Source: an uncultured Corynebacterium sp.
GTDB taxonomy: Bacteria > Actinomycetota > Actinomycetes > Mycobacteriales > Mycobacteriaceae
Length of the DNA stretch: 32,324 bases
Direction: 5' to 3'
Assembly: GCF_946221155.1 (NCBI RefSeq)
Contig: NZ_CAMIAN010000026.1
Span: 1 to 32,324 of the forward strand
Translations under genes and position numbers: made by a program
The notes under the pieces: generated by a model
What the model was told of the DNA's origin: nothing
Databases searched by the model: none
The model's input: the letters and a program-made list of their open reading frames with translations, nothing else
Part shown: in pieces, positions 14,069 through 23,158 of the stretch
How positions within the stretch are numbered: the stretch's first letter is position 1
How the letters are laid out: each line of letters begins with the position of its first letter

Positions 14069-14871
14069 GGCATCCACACTACGCCCGCCTGGCGGCCAGT
14101 CGTCCCCTCTCGCCGATAGGAGAAGAATCGGTCGGCGTGTTCTGGGTCGATGGTGCAACGCGGGTCGGCGTCGATGCTGCGCACTCCGAGCGAGAGCAGC
14201 TGGCGGGTTAGACCAGCACGAATGTCCAACCCATGGGTGCCCTTGGCGGTAGTGGTTGCCGAGCCGGGGAGCTTGGATTCCACATCCGCTGCCATGGACT
14301 GCGGTACCTCGTAGTTCTCCCCGCTGGCAGCCGCGCCGAGCAGCGCGTGAATGTTGCTAGGCACAGCACCTAGGTCTTCCATGCGGGCGATAGTGCGACG
14401 CAGGATCCCATTGCGGGCGCCCATGCGACCCGCGTGAACCGCGGCGATCACGCCTGCATCCTCATCGGACAGCAAAACCGGAACGCAGTCAGCGGTGAGG
14501 ACGATCAGCGCGGTCCCCCGCAGGGTGGTAATGAGGGCGTCAGTCGCCTCGATTTCGGGAGATGCAGGGGTATCAGTAGACCCGGTGGCCCCAGCGGACG
14601 CAGTAGAACCAGCGGCTCCAGCGCCCACGACGGACGCCAGGTGGTCGGCGGTGACCTCCGTGACGTTCGGTGAGTGAATCTGCTCCATGAACACCAGGCG
14701 TCCCACATCCAGACCCAACACGTTGGCTAGACGTTGACGGTTGTGGGCCACAGCCGCCGGATCATCGCCCACGTGATCGCCCAGGTTGAACGAGGCGTAG
14801 GCGCCCGTAGAGATCCCACCGTTGCGGTCAGTGAAAACCTTCCGCACCTTCGGGCTCTGGTCGTGGCTCAT
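14065..14871 (-). CDS. pgeF: PgeF/YfiH laccase-domain protein
   Basis: The family contains purine nucleoside phosphorylase/adenosine deaminase-like enzymes; in E. coli it keeps peptidoglycan stem peptides correct (peptidoglycan editing factor). The 268-residue product has the three metal ligands in order: QIHS (His66), TADCVP (Cys129) and AAVHAG (His146), plus the C-terminal FFSYRREGTTGRQAGVVW. A Gly/Ala/Ser/Thr-rich insert (about 83-107) is unusual and probably a surface loop. The segment usually read as a Cys-containing GP.I...CYEV is here LLGAAASGENYEV. It lies 60 bp after ftsZ and is coupled to yggS. Its exact reaction here is unproven. Confidence 0.92.
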   Translation of the reverse strand: MSHDQSPKVRKVFTDRNGGISTGAYASFNLGDHVGDDPAAVAHNRQRLANVLGLDVGRLVFMEQIHSPNVTEVTADHLASVVGAGAAGSTASAGATGSTDTPASPEIEATDALITTLRGTALIVLTADCVPVLLSDEDAGVIAAVHAGRMGARNGILRRTIARMEDLGAVPSNIHALLGAAASGENYEVPQSMAADVESKLPGSATTTAKGTHGLDIRAGLTRQLLSLGVRSIDADPRCTIDPEHADRFFSYRREGTTGRQAGVVWMP

Positions 14872-14897
14872 AGCAAGCTCCTTAGTCCGGCGTCTAT

Positions 14898-14927
14898 CAG
14901 TCTGGCATCTGGCAGTCTGGCACCTGT
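14898..14927. repeat. 15-bp tandem repeat between ftsZ and pgeF
   Basis: Two adjacent 15-bp units beginning CAGTCTGGCA match at 13 of 15 positions (14898-14912 and 14913-14927). They nearly fill the short intergenic gap. Function unknown. Confidence 0.65.
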
Positions 14928-14931
14928 CGGA

Positions 14932-16260
14932 CTAGTCGAAGTCCGGCAGATCCAGGTCGTCCTCATCCTGCGTCAGATCCACACCGGAGTTGGTGGGGTT
15001 CTGCGGCTGCTGCGGGGCGGAGGTGAACAGGCCTCCACCCTGGTTAGCCTGCGGCTGCTCCGGCTGGGCGTGCTGTGGCACGGTGCCTCGGCGCTGCGCG
15101 AAGCTGGACTGGGTGCCAGCCTGCTGTGCGGCAGGGTCGACCTGCGCGGAGCCTGCCTGCGGAATTTCCTGGCCTTGTACTGCGTAGTGGGAGTTCTGGC
15201 CAGCCTGCGGAGCTTCCTGGCCGCCGAACAGGTTGGTCGGCTGGGCAGCGCCTGCATTCGCACCCTCCGGTGCGCGGTGTGCGCCGGAACGCTGGTTGTT
15301 GGACGGCGCGGACGGGGAATCATCGAAGCCGGTGGCGATGACGGTCACGCGGACTTCGTCGCCCAGCTGGTCGTCGATGATGGTACCGAAGATCAGGTTG
15401 ACGTCTTCGTCAGCCTTTTCCTCCACCAGGTCGGCGGCCTGGGAAACCTCCAGCAGGCCCAGGTCGGAGCCGCCAGCGAAGGAAAGCAGCACGCCCTTGG
15501 CACCCTCCATGGTGTTTTCCAGCAGCGGGGAGTTAATGGCTGCCTGGGTGGCCTTGATGGCGCGCTGGTCGCCACGGGCGGTGCCGATGCCCATGAGGGC
15601 GGAACCGGCGTCGGTCATGACGGAGCGCACGTCGGCGAAGTCCACGTTGATCACACCCGGGGTGGTGATCAGCTTGGTGATGCCCTCGACACCGCTGAGC
15701 AGAACCTCGTCGGCCTTGCGGAAGGCCTCCATCATGGATAGCTGCTCCTCGGACATCTTCAATAGCGAATCGTTAGGGATAACGATCAGCGTGTCGCAGA
15801 CCTCGCGCAGGGCCTCGATACCCTCCATGGCCTGCTTGCTGCGACGACGTCCCTCAAAGCCGAAGGGGCGGGTAACCACACCAACGGTCAGAGCATTCTG
15901 CTTCTTCGCGATGTTGGCCACAACCGGGGCTGCACCCGTACCGGTGCCGCCACCCTCACCTGCGGTGACGAAGACCATGTCTGCGCCAGCCAGGATCTCT
16001 TCGATCTGGTCCTTGTGGTCCTCGGCGGACTTGCGACCAACGTCTGGGTTAGCGCCGGCGCCCAGGCCGCGGGTCTCCTCACGGCCGATGTCCAGCTTGA
16101 TGTCCGCATCGGTCAGCATCAGAGCCTGTGCATCGGTGTTGATGGCGATGAACTCCACGCCCTGCAGCTGCTCGTCGATCATGCGGTTGACTGCGTTTAC
16201 TCCGCCGCCGCCGACGCCGACCACCTTGATCTCGGCGAGGTGGTTTCCAGGATTCGTCAT
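14932..16260 (-). CDS. ftsZ: Cell division GTPase FtsZ
   Basis: FtsZ polymerises with GTP to form the Z ring. The 442-residue product has KVVGVGGGGVNAVNRM (12-27), the tubulin signature GEGGGTGTGAAP (101-112) and the T7 synergy loop NVDFADVRSVM. The fold ends at about residue 320. A Gln/Ala/Pro/Asn-rich linker of roughly 105 residues follows. The conserved C-terminal peptide DLTQDEDDLDLPDFD (428-442) is the SepF-binding tail of actinobacterial FtsZ. The 171-bp gap to ftsQ is the longest between ftsI and pgeF and probably holds an extra ftsZ promoter, though I cannot assign one. It contains the palindrome AGCTTAAGCT. Confidence 0.99.
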   Translation of the reverse strand: MTNPGNHLAEIKVVGVGGGGVNAVNRMIDEQLQGVEFIAINTDAQALMLTDADIKLDIGREETRGLGAGANPDVGRKSAEDHKDQIEEILAGADMVFVTAGEGGGTGTGAAPVVANIAKKQNALTVGVVTRPFGFEGRRRSKQAMEGIEALREVCDTLIVIPNDSLLKMSEEQLSMMEAFRKADEVLLSGVEGITKLITTPGVINVDFADVRSVMTDAGSALMGIGTARGDQRAIKATQAAINSPLLENTMEGAKGVLLSFAGGSDLGLLEVSQAADLVEEKADEDVNLIFGTIIDDQLGDEVRVTVIATGFDDSPSAPSNNQRSGAHRAPEGANAGAAQPTNLFGGQEAPQAGQNSHYAVQGQEIPQAGSAQVDPAAQQAGTQSSFAQRRGTVPQHAQPEQPQANQGGGLFTSAPQQPQNPTNSGVDLTQDEDDLDLPDFD

Positions 16261-16431
16261 GTGCGCTTGTCCGCCTTCCTAATGATTTATTCGTGCTTGC
16301 GGTTTACCGGTTTGCTGTTGCGTCCATTTTCCTAGCCGTCAAGCATTTAGCGGTGCACATTTTTGGTGGCGTGTCGTATCCTTAAAGTTCAACTTAAAGC
16401 TTAAGCTGGGGTTTCACCCCCAATTCTCGAT

Positions 16432-17166
16432 CTACTTCACGGTGGGCATCGCAGGGTTCGAGACGTTCCAATTGCCCTCGCGCCCGAGCACGATACGTGT
16501 CGCCTCTGCCTTCTCATCTGCACTATCGGCAGAACCCCAATACACAGCCTGATTAGGGAAAAAGAGGCGAATACTGTCCGCCGATTCGGCCTCGATCCCC
16601 TCTAGCTTGCCGCGTAGATCATCCGAGAGTGCGGTCAGCGCCTTCGTTGCCGCATCAATCGCCCGGGCGTCATCCGCCTTGGCCTTCTTAAACTCCAAAG
16701 CCCCTTCAGGCTTCACACCCGTTAGAAACACGGTCCCCTTTTCATCCACCACGTGCGGGGTGTCGCCGTCCATGACGTAGCCGATGGCCTGGTGCTCCGT
16801 CACATCGACCGTCACCGTAGTGGGCCAGGAGCGTTTCACGGTCACTTTCTCCACCCATGGCACGGTAGATACTCCCTTGGCGGCTTCGGCCATGTCCAGA
16901 CGCAGCATATTGTCGCCAGCGCTGATGGCGCTGGCCTCCCGGATCGCCTGCGGATCCGCGTGGGTCGTGCCCTGCACATCAATCTGCGACACCTTCACGA
17001 TCGGTGCCACATACGCCAGAACGCCCAGCAGCACGACCAGCGCCACCAACCCCGCAACCAGCCACTGCAGGCGCTTGCGCGGCGCGCTCTTGGCCTTCTG
17101 GATCTTCTGGCCCTGCTGGGACTTCTCGTGGGTCTTCTTGTTCTTTATTCTTGACGTCCTTCTCAC
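16432..17166 (-). CDS. ftsQ: Cell division protein FtsQ
   Basis: FtsQ is a bitopic divisome protein linking early and late division proteins. The 244-residue product has a Lys/Arg/Gln-rich cytoplasmic tail (1-32), one membrane segment (about 33-53), a POTRA domain (about 57-125: VSQIDVQGTTHADPQAI and VPWVEKVTVKRSWPTTVTVDVTEHQAIG) and the FtsQ beta domain. The start is a GTG that overlaps the murC stop as GTGA (17163-17166), so it is translationally coupled to murC. There is no separate ribosome binding site need. Confidence 0.95.
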   Translation of the reverse strand: MRRTSRIKNKKTHEKSQQGQKIQKAKSAPRKRLQWLVAGLVALVVLLGVLAYVAPIVKVSQIDVQGTTHADPQAIREASAISAGDNMLRLDMAEAAKGVSTVPWVEKVTVKRSWPTTVTVDVTEHQAIGYVMDGDTPHVVDEKGTVFLTGVKPEGALEFKKAKADDARAIDAATKALTALSDDLRGKLEGIEAESADSIRLFFPNQAVYWGSADSADEKAEATRIVLGREGNWNVSNPAMPTVK

Positions 17167-18686
17167 CCGCGATCACCACGGTCCAGCTCCAGCAGAATCT
17201 CGTCCGCCAGCATCGTCACGGTGCCCGCGCCGATGGTCAGCACCATGTCACCAGGCTGCGCCAGCCCGGCGACTACTGCGGCTACGCGCGAGAAGTCGGG
17301 TTCAAATACGTACTCGGTGGAGGCATCGATCTTGTCTCCAATGATGCGCGAATCAACTCCCTCCACGGGCTCCTCGCGGGCGCCGAAAATGTCCAGCAGC
17401 ACCACCTGATCGGCCAGGGACAGAGCCTCGGCGAACTCGTCGGCGAAGTTGATCGTGCGGGAGTACAGGTGCGGCTGGAAAACCGCCACGATGCGCCCAC
17501 CGCGGGCTTCCACCCGCTGACGTGCGGCCGATAGGACGGCCGCAACCTCGGTCGGGTGGTGCGCGTAGTCGTCGTAGACCTCCACGTCCTGGCGAGTGCC
17601 GTGGTATTCGAAGCGGCGGCGCACGCCGTCGAAACCGCCGATGCCCGCGATGACCTTCTCCACGTCCGCGCCCAGCAGCACGCTGCCCAGCACAGCCGCG
17701 GTGGCGTTCAGCACCATGTGGATGCCTGGAATGGCCACGCGCAGAGAATAGGTGCCCGCGCCCTTTCCAGTGCCCTGCTGCACCGCTCCGTTCACAGCCT
17801 CGGTCAGCCGCAGGGTGGAAACGGTGCCCTCGGCGGTAACCTCCGTGTCTTCGATGATCGCTGCTGGGGGCACGGAAGAGTGGGCGTCACAAGCTTCGGC
17901 AGTGCCATAACCAACAACGCTAAACGGCAAAGGGTTTTCGGCTTCAGCATCGGCGATAAGCTTCTCAGCGAGCGCGGCCGAACCCGGATCATCGAGGCAC
18001 GCGACCAGGAAACCACCCGGCACAATGCGGTGGGCGAACTTCTCAAAGACCTCCCGGTAGGCCGCTTCAGTCTTGAAGTAATCCAAGTGGTCGGGCTCGA
18101 TGTTCGTGACCACTGCGATCTCGGGCGAGTAGGAGAGGAAGGAGCCATCGGACTCGTCGGCCTCCGCCACGAAAATCTCGCCGGTGCCGTTGTGGGCATT
18201 CGTGCCTGCACGGTTCAACTGGCCTCCGATAGCGAAGGAAGGGTCCTGCCCGGCAGCTTGCAGCGCCGCCACAGCCATCGAGGTCGTCGAGGTCTTGCCG
18301 TGTGTGCCCGCCAGCAGGAACGCACGGCGATCCTGCAGCAACAGCGCCAGAACATCCGAACGGCGGAGAACCGGTATGCCTGCCTCCCGGGCGCCGACGA
18401 GCTCCGGGTTATCCTGCGGAATCGCGGCGAAGGAGGTAACGACTACCGTCGGCATCTCCCCCAACAAGCGGAGGTTCTCCTCTGCGTGCCCGATCTGAAC
18501 CTGTGCGCCGGCCGCGCGCAGCGCCATGATGCTACGCGACTCCTTCATGTCCGACCCACTGACCTGGTAGCCGCGGTCCAGCAGGATGCGGGCGATACCG
18601 GACATGCCGGCCCCGCCGATGCCCACCATGTGCACGCGGGAAAGGTCCGTGGTCTGAGGCTGCTCGCTCATCGTGGAAGAACTCAT
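17163..18686 (-). CDS. murC: UDP-N-acetylmuramate--L-alanine ligase
   Basis: MurC adds L-alanine to UDP-MurNAc using ATP, the first peptide step of peptidoglycan synthesis in the cytoplasm. The 507-residue product shows the N-terminal VHMVGIGGAGMSGIARILL nucleotide-binding loop (18-36), the P-loop AGTHGKTSTTS (126-136), AEADESDGSFL, NIEPDHLD and the C-terminal YDDYAHHPTEV and FQPHLYSRT motifs. The ATG at 18686 is used; a second ATG five codons later is possible. It follows murG by 51 bp and overlaps ftsQ. Confidence 0.98.
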   Translation of the reverse strand: MSSSTMSEQPQTTDLSRVHMVGIGGAGMSGIARILLDRGYQVSGSDMKESRSIMALRAAGAQVQIGHAEENLRLLGEMPTVVVTSFAAIPQDNPELVGAREAGIPVLRRSDVLALLLQDRRAFLLAGTHGKTSTTSMAVAALQAAGQDPSFAIGGQLNRAGTNAHNGTGEIFVAEADESDGSFLSYSPEIAVVTNIEPDHLDYFKTEAAYREVFEKFAHRIVPGGFLVACLDDPGSAALAEKLIADAEAENPLPFSVVGYGTAEACDAHSSVPPAAIIEDTEVTAEGTVSTLRLTEAVNGAVQQGTGKGAGTYSLRVAIPGIHMVLNATAAVLGSVLLGADVEKVIAGIGGFDGVRRRFEYHGTRQDVEVYDDYAHHPTEVAAVLSAARQRVEARGGRIVAVFQPHLYSRTINFADEFAEALSLADQVVLLDIFGAREEPVEGVDSRIIGDKIDASTEYVFEPDFSRVAAVVAGLAQPGDMVLTIGAGTVTMLADEILLELDRGDRG

Positions 18687-18737
18687 CTTGGAGGAAGATG
18701 CCTTTCTAGAAGGAGGGGAAAAGTTTGGAATAGGGGT

Positions 18738-19850
18738 CTAGGCTTCAGCGGCTGCGATGATCTTCTCGGCGATCTTCTCTGCAGCGTCCCGGTGCCCCGC
18801 AGCGAGCGTCGCCAGGCTGGCGGCGTGCCAACGGGTTTCGTCGCGCAGTAGCGGAATGACCTCCTGGGAAACGCGGTGGCCCGTGAGTTCTGCATCCTTA
18901 ATGATCACTCCGCCACCGGCGTGAGTGATCGGGCGGACGTTGAGCTCCTGCTCGCCGTTGCCGTGTGGCAGTGGCACGTAGATGCCTGGCAAGCCGACCG
19001 CGGAGACCTCGGCCACGGTCATCGCGCCTGAGCGGCACAGGATCGCATCCGCGGCAGCCAGAGCCAGATCCATGCGCTCGATGTACGGCACAGCCACGTA
19101 GGGAGGAGTGCCCTCCCGCACTTCCGCGGGCAGCTCTATTTCGTTCTTCTTGCCGTAGGCGTGCAGTACTCCAATGCCTGCGTCCTGCAAGGTCTTCGCT
19201 GCATCCACCACTGCGTTGTTGATGCTGCGCGCGCCCTGCGAGCCGCCGGTCACCAGCAGCAGCGGGGCTTCCGGATCCACGCCGAAGAACTCGCGAGCTT
19301 CCGCGCGCAGGGCCTTGCGATCCAACTTCAGCACGGATTCTCGAACGGGGATGCCCACGATTTCGGCGTCCAGGCCGGAATCCTCAACTGCTGCCAGGCC
19401 GGTGCCTCCCAGCTTCACGCCCAGTTTGTTCGCCACGCCCGCGCGGGCGTTGGCTTCGTGAACGAAGAAGGGAACCTTGAGGGAACGCGCGGCCAGGTAG
19501 GCCGGGGCGGAGACGTAGCCACCGAAGCCGATAAGCACGTCGGCGTCCACCTCGCGCAGCACCCGCTTCGTCTCCTTTAGAGCCTTGCGCAGACGCAGCG
19601 GCAGCGTAGCCAGGTCTTTGTTCACCTTGCGCGGCACCGGCACCGGCGGGATCAGCTCCAGGTCGAAACCTCGAGCCGGTACCAGTGTGGTCTCCAGGCC
19701 TCGGGTGGTGCCTAAAGCGGTGATGCGCGCATCGGGGCGCTGCGCGCGAACTGCCTCTGCCACGGCCATGGCGGGTTCAATGTGCCCGGCCGTTCCGCCG
19801 CCGGCAACGACGACTGATAGCTTCCGGTCGGCTTCTGGCTTCGGGTTCAC
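18738..19850 (-). CDS. murG: MurG, lipid II-forming GlcNAc transferase
   Basis: MurG transfers GlcNAc from UDP-GlcNAc to lipid I on the inner membrane face, giving lipid II. The 370-residue product has the N-terminal VVAGGGTAGHIEPAMAVA loop (14-31, His23), DVLIGFGGYVSAPAYLAAR, FVHEANARAGVANKL and TGGSQGARSINNA. The UDP-GlcNAc site reads RSGAMTVAEVSAVGLPGIYVP, followed by GNGEQELN, the actinobacterial form. The start is GTG with GGAGG 11 nt upstream, only 5 bp after the ftsW stop. Confidence 0.98.
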   Translation of the reverse strand: MNPKPEADRKLSVVVAGGGTAGHIEPAMAVAEAVRAQRPDARITALGTTRGLETTLVPARGFDLELIPPVPVPRKVNKDLATLPLRLRKALKETKRVLREVDADVLIGFGGYVSAPAYLAARSLKVPFFVHEANARAGVANKLGVKLGGTGLAAVEDSGLDAEIVGIPVRESVLKLDRKALRAEAREFFGVDPEAPLLLVTGGSQGARSINNAVVDAAKTLQDAGIGVLHAYGKKNEIELPAEVREGTPPYVAVPYIERMDLALAAADAILCRSGAMTVAEVSAVGLPGIYVPLPHGNGEQELNVRPITHAGGGVIIKDAELTGHRVSQEVIPLLRDETRWHAASLATLAAGHRDAAEKIAEKIIAAAEA

Positions 19851-19855
19851 TGTGG

Positions 19856-21565
19856 CTAGCGCCTCCTGTGTCGGTTATCGATAGTTCTGCGAGTCTTGCG
19901 AGCCCTTGGCGGCCCCGCCTCATCCGTCCTGTGGCGGCTACGTGGGATCGGCTTCGGCGTCGCGGTGGGCGGCAGGTCCTGCCTTCGCACTCCATCGTAG
20001 CCACGCAGACGCGACTCGCCGCCGACTCGACGGATGGACTGCTCCACCCGGTCGCGCTCCCGGCGGACGTCCTGGCTGCCTCGGCCAGCATTCGTCCGCT
20101 GCCGGGTGACCGGCTCGCCGTAGCTAAAGGCTGTCTCACGACGTTCGTTTCGGCGCTGTTCGCCGGCTTTGTAGCTCCGCGGCTCCGGCAGCATAAGGAT
20201 GCGGTCGATGAGTGGGCGGCCTTCGTGCTGCATGGAAGAGACCGTCTCCGGCTCGTTGCGCGCACAGTTACATAGCAGCCCCATGGAAAGGAGGGTGATG
20301 ATCGCCGACGAACCACCGGCGGAAATCAGAGGTAGCTGAATACCCGTCACAGGCAGTAGACCCACCACGTAGGCCATGTTGAAGAACGCCTGCACGGAAA
20401 TACCAATGGTCAGCGTTGCCGCCAGTAGCCGCAGGAAAGGATCCTTTTGCGCCAGGGCGGTGCGAATGCCGAACCAGGCGAGCATTCCAAACAGGAACAC
20501 GACGAAGAGTGCGCCAAGGAGCCCCAGCTCCTCGCCCACGATGGCGAAGATGAAGTCGTTCTTCGCCTCCGGCAAGTAGAACCACTTCGCACGGGACTGT
20601 CCCAAACCAGCGCCGAAAAACCCACCGTCGGAGAGGGACAAGATGCCCTGGTGGGACTGGTAGGCATCGCCCTGAGTCGTCGAATCACCGAAATTCAGAA
20701 TCAGGGCGTCTTTCCACGTCGTAATACGTGCACCACGGAAGCTCTGGCGGGCGATGGCATACACACCCAGCACCGCAACGACCCCCAGCACCGCGGAGAT
20801 GACCTTACGGCCAACACCGGCGAAGAAGATGAGCGCGGCGACCACAATGCCCACGGAGAACATCATGCCTAGGTCCTTCTGCAGGAGCACCAACACCAGA
20901 ATTGCAGCGCTCACGGCCAGGAAGGCGCCGAGGGCACTGTCTAGGCGCTGTGTGGCGCGTGCCCTGTAGGACACGGTCGCTGCACCCCACACGGCCAGCG
21001 CCAGCTTCGCCACCTCTGAGGGCTGCACGCCGATGGGGCCAATGCGGATCCACGAGTTGGAACCGACCTCTTCCCCGCCGATGCCGACTCCGGGGATGAG
21101 CACCGCGATCAGCATCACGATCGCAACGACCAACAACCACGGGGAATACCTGCGGATCGCCTCCGGGCGCATTCGCAGCGCCACCCACATGGCTAAAAGT
21201 CCGAGGACTACGACCACGGCTTGCTTAATAAACTCACTGAAGACGCTCGCGCCGCTGGCGTAGGAGGTCACCATCGACGATGACAGCACCATGACTAGCC
21301 CCAGGAGGGTCAAGCACGCCGTGACGACCATCAGCACCTTGTAGTTCATCTGCGGGGTGGCCAGCTGCGCGGACAACTTACGTTGCAGGGAGGCTAGACC
21401 ACGTTCGGCACCATCCGCACGGTCAGTACGGTCCGTACGGGCAGCACGGTCAGCGCTACCGGCACTGCCAGCACTGTGTGCACTGTCAGTGTGGCCGCTG
21501 CGGTGGCCGGCCTCCCCCGTGCCGGGGATGCGCCGGCGCTTGGAATTGGACGTCGGAGTGGACAT
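19856..21565 (-). CDS. ftsW: FtsW septal peptidoglycan polymerase (SEDS family)
   Basis: FtsW is a SEDS glycosyltransferase that polymerises lipid II with FtsI. The 569-residue product has a disordered N-terminal tail of about 70 residues, with Ser/Ala/Gly and Asp-Arg-type repeats, then about ten membrane segments. SEDS features include NSWIRIGPIGVQPSEVAKLAL, LQKDLGMM (its Asp fits the catalytic residue), AYQSHQGILSLSDGGFFGAGLGQS, KNDFIFAIVGEELG and GIQLPLISAGGSS. A basic, Arg-rich cytoplasmic tail of about 125 residues follows. An upstream ATG would lengthen it by 35 residues inside murD; ATG at 21565, 7 bp after the murD stop with AGG 6 nt before it, is preferred. Confidence 0.97.
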   Translation of the reverse strand: MSTPTSNSKRRRIPGTGEAGHRSGHTDSAHSAGSAGSADRAARTDRTDRADGAERGLASLQRKLSAQLATPQMNYKVLMVVTACLTLLGLVMVLSSSMVTSYASGASVFSEFIKQAVVVVLGLLAMWVALRMRPEAIRRYSPWLLVVAIVMLIAVLIPGVGIGGEEVGSNSWIRIGPIGVQPSEVAKLALAVWGAATVSYRARATQRLDSALGAFLAVSAAILVLVLLQKDLGMMFSVGIVVAALIFFAGVGRKVISAVLGVVAVLGVYAIARQSFRGARITTWKDALILNFGDSTTQGDAYQSHQGILSLSDGGFFGAGLGQSRAKWFYLPEAKNDFIFAIVGEELGLLGALFVVFLFGMLAWFGIRTALAQKDPFLRLLAATLTIGISVQAFFNMAYVVGLLPVTGIQLPLISAGGSSAIITLLSMGLLCNCARNEPETVSSMQHEGRPLIDRILMLPEPRSYKAGEQRRNERRETAFSYGEPVTRQRTNAGRGSQDVRRERDRVEQSIRRVGGESRLRGYDGVRRQDLPPTATPKPIPRSRHRTDEAGPPRARKTRRTIDNRHRRR

Positions 21566-21572
21566 CGCGCGC

Positions 21573-23099
21573 CTATCCCCTTTCCTGTGCTTCTTGAGTC
21601 TCTTGCGCCTTTTGTTCGGCCGTTTCGGCCCCAGCATATGCCACCGCATACTGGGCGAACAGATCGCCACGCTGACTCATGCCGGTGTACATATCCAGCG
21701 ACGCCGCCGCCGGTGCCAGCACTACACTGTCACCGGGTTGCGCCAGTCCGTGGGCGGCGCGGGCGACGGCGCGCATTGCCTCTTCTGGATCGGTGGCGTC
21801 AATAACCGTGACCGGCAGGTCGGGCAGCTGTCGCGACACTTCCGCGACGAGCTCCGCGCGATCCACGCCCAGCGCGACCACCGCCTTGAGGGCTCCGCCG
21901 ATTGCTCGGACCAATCCGTCAACCGCAGCCCCCTTCAGCTGCCCGCCAGCGACCCAAATCACGTTGTGTTGACCACGCAGCGCAGCTTCGGCGGCGTGCG
22001 GGTTGGTGGCCTTCGAGTTATCAATCCAGGTAACGCCACCGTGTTCCAGCACGACCTGGCCGCGATGCGCCTGCACCTTGAACCCAGCCAGCGCGGCTTC
22101 GATAGCCGCCGGTGCCACGCCCAGGGCGCGCGCCATCGCCGCACTCGCCGCGGCATCGGCAAGCCCCGCGGGTCCGGGAGGGCTAATCCCCTGCGCCGGC
22201 GCGAGGTCCGTCGTCTGGCTCGGGTCGCCGATGACGACCTCGACCAGCCGCCCGTCGCGCACCCCGACTACTCGTTCCGTGTTTTGTGACGCCACCTCTT
22301 CAGGATCGTGGATCGTGTATCCACGACGCGCCGCGACCTGCCGGGCGCGTGCGGTGGCCACAACGTCTGCGTCGTCCAGAGCTAGAACAGGCTGTTCTGC
22401 AGTCAAGACTTGTGCCTTGTCTGCGCAATAGTTCTCGTAGCTCCCGTGCCAATCCAGGTGATCCTCGGCGAGGTTGAGAATGCAGCCGACGGTGGGCTCG
22501 AACATGGGCGCCCAGTGCAGTTGGAAGCTGGATACCTCGGCGACGAAGATGTCGGAGCGGGGCTCGCCGCGGTGTTGGGCGGCCAGGGCGGCGGAAGGGG
22601 CGATGCCAATGTTGCCCACGGCCAGCGCAGCGCGCCCATCGGCGATCAGCATGGAGGTCAGCATCGCCGTAGTGGTGGTCTTACCGTTCGTGCCCGTCAC
22701 CGCCAGCCATGTGCGGGGCTCACCGAACGCTCCGGCCTGGTCGGCCAGCCACGCTGCGGCAATATCCCCTATGACGGGGATGCCCAGCTCGGCGGCGCGG
22801 GCCAGCAGCGGGGATTCGGGCTTCCAGCCCGGGGAGGTCACGACGAGTCGCGGGGCCAGGTCTTCTAGGGAATCGATGGCCTCGGAGACATTCAGCAGCC
22901 GCAGCTCCGTCTCCCCATCGTCGGCGATGTGGTCAAGTGCCTGCGCGTTGTCGTCTGCAACGAGGACCAACCTGGCACCGAGAGCGCAGAGCATGGAAAT
23001 CACACCCCGTCCGGCCACGCCCGCGCCCGCGACCAGAACGGTTTGGGTGCGCATGGTGTCTAGGGCATCTGCAGGTTGAAGTGCGAGTGTCGATTCCAC
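21573..23099 (-). CDS. murD: UDP-N-acetylmuramoyl-L-alanine--D-glutamate ligase
   Basis: MurD adds D-glutamate to UDP-MurNAc-L-Ala. The 508-residue product has the N-terminal VLVAGAGVAGRGVISML loop (21-37), LVVTSPGWKPESP, the P-loop VTGTNGKTTTTAML (134-147), VSSFQLHW, NLAEDHLDWHGS and the C-terminal WIDNSKATNPHA and VWVAGG-type motifs. It starts at GTG with AAGGA 10 nt upstream. The unit order mraY-murD-ftsW is the usual one. The last 30 residues are Gln/Glu/Ala-rich. Confidence 0.98.
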   Translation of the reverse strand: MESTLALQPADALDTMRTQTVLVAGAGVAGRGVISMLCALGARLVLVADDNAQALDHIADDGETELRLLNVSEAIDSLEDLAPRLVVTSPGWKPESPLLARAAELGIPVIGDIAAAWLADQAGAFGEPRTWLAVTGTNGKTTTTAMLTSMLIADGRAALAVGNIGIAPSAALAAQHRGEPRSDIFVAEVSSFQLHWAPMFEPTVGCILNLAEDHLDWHGSYENYCADKAQVLTAEQPVLALDDADVVATARARQVAARRGYTIHDPEEVASQNTERVVGVRDGRLVEVVIGDPSQTTDLAPAQGISPPGPAGLADAAASAAMARALGVAPAAIEAALAGFKVQAHRGQVVLEHGGVTWIDNSKATNPHAAEAALRGQHNVIWVAGGQLKGAAVDGLVRAIGGALKAVVALGVDRAELVAEVSRQLPDLPVTVIDATDPEEAMRAVARAAHGLAQPGDSVVLAPAAASLDMYTGMSQRGDLFAQYAVAYAGAETAEQKAQETQEAQERG

Positions 23100-23158
23100 G
23101 GCGAGGTTGTCCTTACATTGCTAGCAAATTGTGGGTGTATGGGTTCGCCACCGGCAGC

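Noticed and set aside
19856..21670. Longer FtsW start at 21670
   Set aside because: It would add 35 basic residues inside murD; ATG 21565 has a better context and fits the neighbours.
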